Shown: positions 8,806-15,737 of the stretch, in pieces
How positions within the stretch are numbered: the stretch's first letter is position 1
Layout of the letters: the number at the start of each line of letters is the position of its first letter
Assembly: GCA_003247575.1 (NCBI GenBank)
Contig: QJZC01000067.1
Coordinates: 1-53,117, forward strand
DNA length: 53,117 nt
Direction: 5' to 3'
Source: Pseudomonadota bacterium
Lineage (GTDB): Bacteria; Myxococcota_A; UBA9160; SZUA-336
Program-made: the position numbers and the translations under genes
Notes under the pieces: generated by a model
Told to the model about the DNA's origin: nothing
Seen by the model: only the letters and a program-made list of their open reading frames with translations
Database searches by the model: none

Positions 8806-9093
8806 TCATCTGTCCCAGAGACGATCATCCTCACCGACCAAGTCCGCGCGCGCTCGCCGTACGGCCTGCCCGAACTCTGAGTTGTGAGTCTTTTCACAAG
8901 TGGCGAAGCCTAGATGCCAACCGCCGGCACCCACGTCGTAGAGACGGATGGCGACCGCGCGGAGGGGATGGATGTACGTGCGTTGTAGCCCGGTGGTCGC
9001 TTTCACACGCAGGTTGCAGCGTTCCGCGGAGGCCGACTGCTCGCGATCAGCGGGCTCGTACCGTTCGAGCACACTCCGGTTGTCAAGCGACAT
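8806..9093 (-). CDS. Small hypothetical protein, 95 aa
   Basis: The frame has good codon bias (mostly G/C third positions) and a plausible globular composition. A polar N-terminal half is followed by a hydrophobic/Gly core (LRAVAIRLYDVGAGGWHLGF) and a charged C-terminal helix (EFGQAVRRARADL). No family is recognised. An AAAGG-like ribosome site precedes the ATG. It is divergent from the small plus-strand frame at 9109 with only 15 bases between the starts. The supporting evidence is composition only. Confidence 0.45.
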   Translation of the reverse strand: MSLDNRSVLERYEPADREQSASAERCNLRVKATTGLQRTYIHPLRAVAIRLYDVGAGGWHLGFATCEKTHNSEFGQAVRRARADLVGEDDRLWDR

Positions 9094-9108
9094 CTACCTT
9101 TACGAGTT

Positions 9109-9408
9109 ATGGCGACACCCAGTGTTACGAGTTGTCCCTCGCAGATGTGTGGCTTCACCGGGCCGGAGGTCGCCCTTGCGGCCAACCATCTGCTGCGCAT
9201 CGCGCCGAAGCGCGCACCGAGGCAAGGCCCGTCGGCAGAGCTCGGGCCCGCAGAGATCGCGGGCGGACCGGCGATGCTCGAAGCTCCCGCTGCACCCCTT
9301 CCCCTACGGACGATGGCTCTTTGGGCCCTGCTCGCGGCCATCGTGGCGATTATCCTCGGACTGAGCCTCCGCGCCCTCACCACAGAGCGTGACGAGCGCG
9401 CTCCCTAG
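9109..9408 (+). CDS. Small protein or remnant with one C-terminal membrane segment, 99 aa
   Basis: This 99-residue frame ends in a clear transmembrane helix (MALWALLAAIVAIILGLSL) and a short charged tail. The Pro/Gly/Ala-rich stretch just before the helix, then PLPLRTMALW, resembles the C-terminal end of DUF3999-type envelope proteins. It may therefore be the surviving 3' end of a longer gene; the frame runs open upstream only to a TAG at 8986-8988. The ribosome site is poor. Its TAG shares the bases CTAG (9405-9408) with the TAG of the convergent gene. It is either a small membrane protein or a decayed fragment; I cannot decide which. Confidence 0.4.
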   Translation: MATPSVTSCPSQMCGFTGPEVALAANHLLRIAPKRAPRQGPSAELGPAEIAGGPAMLEAPAAPLPLRTMALWALLAAIVAIILGLSLRALTTERDERAP

Positions 9409-10943
9409 AAGTCGATGCAGGTGTTCGAGCTGAAGGACCAGCTGCAATCCTCCGGGCGCCGTTCCGATGGCTCGTCGTTCTTCCAGTCGAGCTCTCGGCA
9501 GCTCCGGTAGTCAGTTGCCGACCGCATGCAGAACTGTGCTCTAGAGCATCCTGCGGAATCCACCACGGCTCCGGACGCTGTGTCGGGACAAGCATCGGTG
9601 GGATCGTACTCACCGTCGCTATCGGTGTCCCCGGGCAGCGCGGCCGTGCAGGCGGCGAGTTCATTCTGGAGGAGCTGGAGCTGTGCCGCCGACTCCCCAA
9701 GGTCGAGCTGGCATTGGGCTAGGTCATGATTGCTCTCCGTCGGGAATGGATCACAGGCGTTTCCGAGTCCATCCTGGTCCGTGTCGAGCTGGTCGGGGTT
9801 CGGGGCGTCGACGCAGTTGTCGATGTCGTCGCCGATCCCATCCCCGTCGCTGTCTTCAAAGAGCGTCCCGTGCGATTCGTAGGACCGCAGAACGCCGCCG
9901 AACGCACCGAAGAGAACAGTGCCTGACCGGTTCGTGATCAGGTCCGAAGCGGAAATGAACGTGAGGTACTGTGCGGCCAGCTCCTGCGCATCCGTTCTCC
10001 AGACGCCGACGTAGCCATTGGCTTGGCCGATGTAGACGAATCGGTCGTTGGCGCTACCGCTGACCTGAGACGGTGACGCATCGGTCTGAATGAAGCTCTG
10101 CACGGTCATATCGGAAGTTCGAATCCGCGCAACTGCGCGGCCGGTTCCAATGATCGGGGCGGCATCGACCGCATAGTAGAGCCAGTCACCGCCTGGAGAG
10201 AGAGCCAGGTCCTGGGCTTCGTATCCCAGGATGGTAGGGCCAACCTCTTGCACGACACTCGGGGCGCCCGTCGATACATCGAACTTCACCACGGTTGCTG
10301 CGTCGGGACCATCGGTACCGAGATAGAGTGTGTTGCCATCTGGGCTGACCTGGAGGTGGCTATAGGCGCCTACGGAGATTCCCCCACTGAACTCGAGCTC
10401 AAACGCCCCCGTGGTGGCATCGATCTGCATGATCCCGTGAACCGACCCAGTGTTCCCGGGCGCGACGTACAGCCTACCTTGGCCTCCGACCGCAATCTCG
10501 GAGCCCAGGTAGGGAAGTGGGAACATGCCGATCACCTGCAGGCTGGCGACGTCGATGACGCTGAGCGAAGCCATCGAGCCGTGGACTACGTAGAGCCGGG
10601 TCCCATCGGGAGAGGTGGCGAGGTTCAGCGAGAAATGGGGGAGTGGGATGCGGGCCACCTCGGTGAGCGAGACCGTGTCGATCACGATTACCTCTTGACC
10701 TGCACAGGCGTAGAGCTCGTTGTTCACTGGATTGAGCGTGAAGTCAGTGGCCGTCACGGGGAAGGACGCGAGGAGATCCCCTGGGTCTGCCACGACCGGA
10801 CCCGGCGAAGCCATGCAAAGGCTCAACATCAGCAGAAGCGCACCCAATGGCCCTCGTAAGTCAGGGTATCCAGCGAGAACGGAATCAGAACATGGGCGTA
10901 CTCGCGGGGTCTCTGATCGAACCCGAAGAACAGGACTCGACAT
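9405..10943 (-). CDS. Secreted beta-propeller (YVTN-type) protein with thrombospondin type 3 calcium-binding repeats
   Basis: This 512-residue surface or periplasmic protein has a basic N-terminal extension and then a signal sequence (about 31-52, GALLLMLSLCMASPGPVVA). Residues about 55-355 show repeating blade motifs typical of YVTN/WD-like seven-bladed propellers (SPDGTRLYVVHG, SPDGNTLYLGTD, SPGGDWLYYAV). Residues about 365-410 are Asp-rich TSP3 calcium repeats (DSDGDGIGDD, DTDQDGLGNACDPFP). A short predicted coiled segment and another Asp-rich loop (DTDSDGEYDPTDACP) come next. The last 55 residues are Cys-rich, with about seven Cys that are probably disulphide-bonded outside the cell. The start at 10943 is backed by an AAAGGAAGG ribosome site. 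No partner genes are adjacent, and a binding or adhesion role is only an inference. Confidence 0.82.
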   Translation of the reverse strand: MSSPVLRVRSETPRVRPCSDSVLAGYPDLRGPLGALLLMLSLCMASPGPVVADPGDLLASFPVTATDFTLNPVNNELYACAGQEVIVIDTVSLTEVARIPLPHFSLNLATSPDGTRLYVVHGSMASLSVIDVASLQVIGMFPLPYLGSEIAVGGQGRLYVAPGNTGSVHGIMQIDATTGAFELEFSGGISVGAYSHLQVSPDGNTLYLGTDGPDAATVVKFDVSTGAPSVVQEVGPTILGYEAQDLALSPGGDWLYYAVDAAPIIGTGRAVARIRTSDMTVQSFIQTDASPSQVSGSANDRFVYIGQANGYVGVWRTDAQELAAQYLTFISASDLITNRSGTVLFGAFGGVLRSYESHGTLFEDSDGDGIGDDIDNCVDAPNPDQLDTDQDGLGNACDPFPTESNHDLAQCQLDLGESAAQLQLLQNELAACTAALPGDTDSDGEYDPTDACPDTASGAVVDSAGCSRAQFCMRSATDYRSCRELDWKNDEPSERRPEDCSWSFSSNTCIDF

Positions 10944-11497
10944 AGCGCCTTCCTTTCGGCGAAGGGGTACTCGATCGGGCAGTCAGCCGACACGGCTTTG
11001 TCATGAGTTGGAGCCAATCAAGCTCCTATCGAACCACCGCTCCGAGAGATTGACCTTTCATCTCTGTGCAGTTCCTGGCCACGCGAGATTCCTTTCGACG
11101 CATGTCCAAGCATGGTTCTCGATCCGACTCCCCGGGGGAGACCCAGCTTGCTGCGGGGGTTGCTGGAGAGCTCACGGCCCCCTCCCTCAGGGCGCACAGC
11201 GATGAACGTTCGAAGTGACGCACCTCAGCCTGGCATTCCGCATCGGTTCGCCGAGTTCGCCGAGTCGTAGGCGCCGGGGATGGGCGACGCCGAGCCGGCA
11301 GAGCTCCGTACCTCCCCGGTCGTGCGGGCCCAAGGCTGCTGCTTGGCTTTCGTCAAGGATTGTATGGGCTCGCTCCGCATCGAGCGGTGTGTCGGTGCGG
11401 ATCGGGAGCTGCAAGCATCGAGACCCTATTTATCTCCGGCCACCTTTTGCCGCGGAATCTCTGGCAATGGAGGGCAGTGCTCGCTCTAGAATAGGGC
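10944..11497. other. 554-base intergenic region between divergent genes
   Basis: This region separates the start of the secreted propeller gene (minus) from the start of the winged-helix regulator (plus). Short frames exist on both strands, but none has a ribosome site plus coherent composition. Immediately before the regulator, TAGAAT (11487-11492) could act as a -10 box with transcription beginning at or near the ATG (leaderless mRNA); a matching -35 is not evident. Confidence 0.45.
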
Positions 11498-13120
11498 ATG
11501 CCCCTCGATACCAAGCTCCATCTGAGCCGCTATACGCTGGACTTGAGCACGCGACGCATCTGCGATGATGAGGGTGAGGTGCGGCTCCGCCCCAAGAGCT
11601 TCGATCTGCTCGCGCAGTTGGCGCGAGCTGGTGGCCGTTTTCACTCGTACGCTGAGCTCCAAGGTCTGATCTGGCCGGATGTCAGCGTCTCGCGGAACTC
11701 GATTGCACAGTGCGTCTCTGAGATTCAGCGAACTCTCGGAGCCGGGATTGTAGAGACCGTACGCGGTCGCGGCGTACGGTTGCAAAGCCCCGTGAAAGTG
11801 GCTGCAGCTGCATCGGCTTCTGACGTGGAATGGGAGCCCCCTACGGTGCTCGTTCTTCCGCCGCAGGCGTGCGGTACACACTCGCTCTCAGACGCGGTAG
11901 CGGACGCACTACTCGAGGATCTGGTAGACGAACTCGCTTTGCATTGGCGGGTCTACGATCCCGCGTTCGTGCGCACCCTCTCGTCGGCGACCCTCGATGC
12001 GCGCGAACTTCACGAGAGCCTGGGAGTCGACTACGTGGTGAGTGGGCGTCCTGCACGCGAATCCGGCGCACTCTCGATCCGGGCGCGCGTCGTCGACGCG
12101 AGGTCGAGGCACGTCATTGGAACCGCTCATGTGAGCATGGAAGAAACCGCGCTGCCTCTGCCAGGAATCGGTATTCGTCCGGGAGTGCTGCTCGGGCTGC
12201 GTGTGGCCAAAGCCATCGGGCGCCGACTCAGACAGGCCGCGAAAGGCATCGGACCGGTGGACCGGATCGGCGAGCTCTTGTGCGCGGCATCTATACCCCG
12301 AGCGAACACGTTGCGCCAGATACGGGCGAGGCTCGAGAATCCCTCCGCGGTCTACGATGCGGCCACAGTCGGCTGTACGAGTGCAAACCTGTCCTACCAC
12401 GACTACTGGTCGTCGCCCGCCGACATCACAGAGAACGCCTGGCAGGACATCGACCGAGTTGCTCAGAGACTCTCCGACACGCATCCGAGGCATGACGTCA
12501 TCCTTGCCACGCATGCCTTCTCTGCGGCGCGCTCTGGTCGTGCTCGATGGGCTTCCGTGCCGCCGCGAGTTGCCTCCGACTGCCACTTTCCCGAGGAACT
12601 CTGGGTAGAGGGCCTTGCCTGCTGGCACTTGAAGAGGCCCGAGCGAGCCGTATACCAGCTCTCCGATGCGCACCGGCGAATGCCGGGCCACTCATTCCTG
12701 GGAAGTTTGCTGGTCGATCTAGCACACGCACAGTTCGTCGTGGGTGCGGTCGAGGATGCGTACAGGAGTGCCTGCCGAGCTGCCGTGACGCACCCACTCT
12801 ATCCTCGAGTGTTCCCCTGTGTGGCGGCGCTCGCGACAGAGCTGGGGCGGTTCGAAGATGCTCGGCTCGCCCTGTCGCGCTGCAGGCCAGATGCGAGCTT
12901 CGAATCCGTTGCGGCGCGACACGCGCCACTGCATTCCCCCATTCATGCTCTCTACGCGAGAGCGAGCGAAGACGGGGTCGGAGTGCGGCGATCACGCGCG
13001 GGGCTCGAGACGAAAGCAGGTGAGCGTGACCCTCTCAAGTCCCGAGCAAGTTCTCCCTTGGTCGACGGGGCACCACGGAGTCTCGAACTGCGGGAGCGAC
13101 CGCGGCCGCATGATCGATAG
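11498..13120 (+). CDS. CadC/ToxR-like winged-helix regulator with TolB-like and TPR-type C-terminal region
   Basis: Residues 1-100 form an OmpR/PhoB-type winged-helix DNA-binding domain: an N-terminal beta sheet, the helix LRPKSFDLLAQLARAGGR, a recognition region VSRNSIAQCVSEIQRTL and the wing VRGRGVRL. The next section (about 112-250) matches the TolB-N-terminal-like or adenylate-cyclase-associated module often fused to such domains (VLVLPPQA, then LGVDYVVSGR and VVDARSRHVIGTAHVS). About 300-480 are helical repeats. No transmembrane helix is apparent, unlike classical CadC. It is probably a cytoplasmic transcription regulator with a sensing scaffold; the targets are unknown. It stands alone, with no operon partner, and the following convergent lectin gene is separated by a strong hairpin. 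Confidence 0.78.
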   Translation: MPLDTKLHLSRYTLDLSTRRICDDEGEVRLRPKSFDLLAQLARAGGRFHSYAELQGLIWPDVSVSRNSIAQCVSEIQRTLGAGIVETVRGRGVRLQSPVKVAAAASASDVEWEPPTVLVLPPQACGTHSLSDAVADALLEDLVDELALHWRVYDPAFVRTLSSATLDARELHESLGVDYVVSGRPARESGALSIRARVVDARSRHVIGTAHVSMEETALPLPGIGIRPGVLLGLRVAKAIGRRLRQAAKGIGPVDRIGELLCAASIPRANTLRQIRARLENPSAVYDAATVGCTSANLSYHDYWSSPADITENAWQDIDRVAQRLSDTHPRHDVILATHAFSAARSGRARWASVPPRVASDCHFPEELWVEGLACWHLKRPERAVYQLSDAHRRMPGHSFLGSLLVDLAHAQFVVGAVEDAYRSACRAAVTHPLYPRVFPCVAALATELGRFEDARLALSRCRPDASFESVAARHAPLHSPIHALYARASEDGVGVRRSRAGLETKAGERDPLKSRASSPLVDGAPRSLELRERPRPHDR

Positions 13121-13131
13121 CGCAAACGGCT

Positions 13132-13156
13132 ACGCCCCTGGCCAAGCCAGGGGCGT
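13132..13156. terminator. Perfect 11-bp hairpin between convergent genes (bidirectional terminator candidate)
   Basis: ACGCCCCTGGC (13132-13142), loop CAA, then GCCAGGGGCGT (13146-13156) form a perfect 11-bp stem. It lies between the stop of the winged-helix regulator (13120) and the stop of the lectin gene (13179). No long T tract follows on either strand, so its efficiency as an intrinsic terminator is uncertain. Confidence 0.6.
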
Positions 13157-13178
13157 GCCCATCACACGTAGCGCTCGG

Positions 13179-14207
13179 CTACCTACAAACCTGGACCTCC
13201 TGGACTCCTCTGAAGGTCGTATTCCCGAAGCAGAAGTCGACGACCGGAGAGAACGGACTGAAGAACGGCACAATGAACACCGGGCTCAGCGTCAGCGGAA
13301 TGATGACTCGGCATCGGGTGCCCGCGCGCAGAAACCGCCCGTCCTCGATGCCACCTCCGAAGACCGCTCGGAGCTCGGTCTCGCAGACTGGGGGGCGCCT
13401 CTTCGTTGAGAACAGCGGCTTGTCGTCCGAGGAGAAGACGACGAGGTTGCCATCATTCTGAACGACGATCCGCGCTCCGGGGTTCCCCTGCGTACCGGTA
13501 TTGAACAGCGGCTTGTTATCCAGGTAGACGACGAAGTTCCCATCACCCTGCATGACCGCAAAGGCCCCCGGGTTGCCAGCGGTCCGGGAGTTCCAGATCG
13601 GCTTCGCGTCATCGACCCTATACAGAACGAGATTTCCGTCTCCCTGCATGATGAACAAGAACTTTCCCGATAGTGACGTGAGAGACTCGTTCGGGAGCAA
13701 CGTCTCGTTCGCCTGCAGGGTGTCCTTGGCCGGCATGGTTGGCGGAGGCAGACGCTGAACCGTCCTCGAGGCAAACAGCGGCTGGTCAGTTGGCGAATAG
13801 ATGACCAGGTTGCCGTCGCCCTGCATCGTGAGACGAGAGCCCGGATTCCCCTGCGTCTGGGTATTGAACAACGGCTTCCCGTCGCGATATACGACCAGGT
13901 TCCCGTCCCCTTGCATCACCGCGAAGGCACCAGGGTTTCCGGCTGTTCGAGAGTTCCAGAGTGCCTTCATATCAGCCAATCGATAGAGGACGAGGTTGCC
14001 GTCGCCCTGCATGATGAGCTGGAATCCGCCGTTCGACGACATGAGCCATTCGTTCGGCATGAGGGATTCGTTTGAAAAGAGCGTGTCGACGTTCTGGGCA
14101 CTTGCCTCGCTCGCCGGGGCGACGAGCGCCGTCACGGCGGCGAGCGCCAGAACCAGATCCCGGATGCAGCGCAGTGCGCCTCGGTTCATGACTCCTTGGT
14201 CTGTCAC
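13179..14207 (-). CDS. Secreted tandem beta-prism II (bulb-type, mannose-binding) lectin
   Basis: The chosen start is GTG at 14207, which follows an AAAGGAG ribosome site by five bases and gives 342 residues. An ATG seven codons later (14189) is the alternative. A signal peptide ends near ASEASAQ. Two GNA-type lectin domains follow, each with three mannose-site motifs QxDxNxVxY. Domain one has QGDGNLVLY, QGDGNLVVY and QGDGNLVIY. Domain two has QGDGNLVLY, QGDGNFVVY and a degenerate QNDGNLVVF in which Tyr is replaced by Phe. The domains are near copies offset by 121 residues. The C-terminal 75 residues form a different domain with four Cys. Such lectins bind mannose-rich glycans and in bacteria can be adhesins or bacteriocins of the LlpA type; which applies here is unknown. 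There is no immunity-like neighbour. Confidence 0.88.
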   Translation of the reverse strand: MTDQGVMNRGALRCIRDLVLALAAVTALVAPASEASAQNVDTLFSNESLMPNEWLMSSNGGFQLIMQGDGNLVLYRLADMKALWNSRTAGNPGAFAVMQGDGNLVVYRDGKPLFNTQTQGNPGSRLTMQGDGNLVIYSPTDQPLFASRTVQRLPPPTMPAKDTLQANETLLPNESLTSLSGKFLFIMQGDGNLVLYRVDDAKPIWNSRTAGNPGAFAVMQGDGNFVVYLDNKPLFNTGTQGNPGARIVVQNDGNLVVFSSDDKPLFSTKRRPPVCETELRAVFGGGIEDGRFLRAGTRCRVIIPLTLSPVFIVPFFSPFSPVVDFCFGNTTFRGVQEVQVCR

Positions 14208-14486
14208 GAATTCTCCTTTGATTGGTCGAGCACCACGCGGTGCCTGCTTATCGATTGGTGAACCAGTACGTCTCCGGACCATCCTCGAAGCGATCATTCG
14301 CTCGCACGACATCGACCTGAAGTAGATCCATTCAGACCACGCTTGTCGGACAGTGGATGGCTCCAATACGGGCGCACGCACCCGCCGGTTCAAACCACGC
14401 TTCTACACGCGAGGCCGATCGATCGGCATGCCCGTTCAAGCTGGTACCAGCCTCTGAGTTAGACTCCGGGTGGAGTCGAAGGAGGC

Positions 14487-14963
14487 GGGGGAGGCGGAGA
14501 TCGCGGTTCTCGGAGGAGCAGATCATCAATATTCTGAAGTCCGCAGAGGGCTCGGGGAACATCCGGGACGTATTCCGGGAGCACAACATCACGGAGCAGG
14601 CGTTCGACATCCGGATGCTGAAAGAGATCCATGAGAAGAAATCCGCGTGCGCGGACACCTCGTCGAACTCCGCGGAGTTCCTGTCGCAATGAAGTCGGAC
14701 GACGGCGCCGAATTCGTCTCGCATCGCGTTCAGGAATGGCTCGAGAAGCGGAAGATCGGTGCCCGCTTCATCGCTCCCGGGAGCCCTCGGCAGAACGACC
14801 ACAACGAAGGCTTCAACGCAGTCTTTCGGGATGGGTGCTTGGATCGACGGATCTTCGAGTCGGTGCGCGAAGCACGCGAGACCAGCGAGGCCTGGCTCGC
14901 CGAGCACAACCATGAACGGCCCCACGGTGCCTAGGAGGGCTGACGCCCTCCTAGGGTAGGGCC
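14487..14963 (+). pseudogene. Decayed IS3-family transposase (internally deleted orfA/orfB)
   Basis: The plus strand first shows an IS3 OrfA start (RRSRFSEEQIINILKSAE, then NITEQAF). It jumps directly to DIRMLKEIHEKK, which normally lies some 40 residues further on, so the middle of OrfA is missing. In another frame (from about 14647) comes only the end of the OrfB integrase core: LVELRGVP, KSDDGAEFV, then APGSPRQNDHNEGFNAVFRD and LAEHNHERPHGA. The first two thirds of OrfB are gone. A further one-base loss near 14931 turns the expected ...PHGALGGLTPS ending into PHGA-stop. The remaining frames are too short to be active. No terminal inverted repeats were identified by eye. Confidence 0.8.
14931..14954. 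other. Perfect 10-bp hairpin at the end of the IS3 remnant
   Basis: CTAGGAGGGC (14931-14940), loop TGAC, then GCCCTCCTAG (14945-14954). The right part of the sequence corresponds to the conserved GGLTPS codons of IS3 OrfB, so the symmetry may be coincidental. It could nevertheless fold in RNA as a short terminator-like stem. Confidence 0.4.
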
Positions 14964-15039
14964 CGCTGGGAAGCCGAGGGACGGCGGCGGCCCGGACAGG
15001 CACTGCCCCAAACTGGCTGGTACCGAAATCTTGGGCTTG

Positions 15040-15264
15040 TCACACGGCGGCAGACTGAGCATCGAAGTCGACGTCACACCACCTAAGGTGAAAGACCTCT
15101 GCGATCCGTAGTTCGGTAGATGCGAGCAATGCTACGAGGGCTCTGCCCCTCGCTCCAGCTAGACGAATCACGCGCTGCACAGAGCGATCGACATCGGCTG
15201 TGCCCAGGTCCCTCGCCTGCACGCCCTCCCCAAGGAACGCGACGAAGTTGCGGAGATGCCGCCG
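15040..15264 (-). pseudogene. Tyrosine recombinase (phage-type integrase) remnant
   Basis: On the minus strand an open stretch encodes a SAM-like core-binding piece (RRHLRNFVAFLGEGVQ) fused closely to the start of a tyrosine-recombinase catalytic domain (ALVALLASTELRIAEVFHLRW, then CDVDFDAQ), ending at a stop at 15040. LRIAE contains the first catalytic Arg. The rest of the active site (HxxR, Tyr) and most of the N-terminal domain are missing, and the reading frame further upstream has a TAG at 15265-15267. Its position, just beyond the 3' end of tRNA-Lys, is the classic place for an integrase of a tRNA-targeting element. I read it as the scar of a lost island. Confidence 0.7.
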
Positions 15265-15429
15265 CTAGGACTTGAGCGCGCTGGTCTCAATTGGCAAATG
15301 ACGCTGCGGTCCAAATCGCGCTCCACGAGCGCTCCAAGGTGCAGGGGCGAGCCATGAGATTCTCTTCGGTCCCGCCGGGGAAGTTCAAGCCACGCGGACT
15401 TTGGGAACTACGGCCTCGCTGCGAGACCT

Positions 15430-15463
15430 AAAATGCCATAAATAGCTGGATTTATTGCATTTT
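15430..15463 (-). terminator. AT-rich hairpin directly downstream of tRNA-Lys
   Basis: AAAATGC-C-ATAAAT (15430-15443), loop AGCTGG, then ATTTAT-T-GCATTTT (15450-15463). There are thirteen paired bases per arm with one C/T mismatch. On the minus strand the second arm ends in TTTT. The hairpin starts two bases after the encoded CCA. It is strikingly AT-rich for this genome. It is most likely the intrinsic terminator of the tRNA, and possibly also part of an old attachment site. Confidence 0.6.
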
Positions 15464-15464
15464 C

Positions 15465-15540
15465 TGGTGAGCGCGCCCGGGCTCGAACCGGGGACCGGAG
15501 GATTAAGAGTCCTCTGCTCTGCCAACTGAGCTACGCGCCC
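15465..15540 (-). tRNA. tRNA-Lys (anticodon CTT)
   Basis: The minus strand reads GGGCGCG TA GCTC...GAGC, then the anticodon arm GAGGA-CTCTTAA-TCCTC with CTT at the anticodon positions, then the T arm CCCGG-TTCGAGC-CCGGG, and the acceptor strand CGCGCTC with discriminator A and an encoded CCA (15465-15467). All four stems pair, with one G-T pair in the acceptor. It decodes AAG lysine codons. Its 3' end faces the integrase and IS3 remnants. Confidence 0.97.
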
Positions 15541-15546
15541 GCGCGG

Positions 15547-15552
15547 ATTGTA
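15547..15552 (-). promoter_or_regulatory. Probable -10 box of the tRNA-Lys promoter
   Basis: TACAAT on the minus strand ends six bases before the first base of the mature tRNA. A good -35 hexamer is not obvious at the usual distance, so only the -10 is called. Confidence 0.4.
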
Positions 15553-15737
15553 ACGATTCGGCCGCAGGGCGCGAGCGATATTTCGCGGACAGCGGGGTGC
15601 ACGCGGCACGGAGCTCGCCAGCGGCCCGCGAGACCAGGAGACCCGCAGCTCGCTCGCGTGCGGTGCGCAGTAGGGCGCGCATCCCCGGCGGAAACGGGGT
15701 TTAGGTTTCCGCGGGCGGATCGCGTTAGAATTGAGCC

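Noticed and set aside
13179..14207. Lectin as part of a bacteriocin-immunity pair
   Set aside because: Neighbouring genes are a winged-helix regulator and mobile-element remnants; no immunity-like membrane protein is present.
14390..14400. TTCAAA motif resembling a tRNA T-loop as a second attachment-site copy
   Set aside because: Only a few bases match the tRNA-Lys 3' end and the surrounding stem sequence does not.
14931..14954. Hairpin as a genuine transcription terminator
   Set aside because: No T tract follows, and most of the symmetry comes from conserved IS3 OrfB codons. Listed as a structure only.
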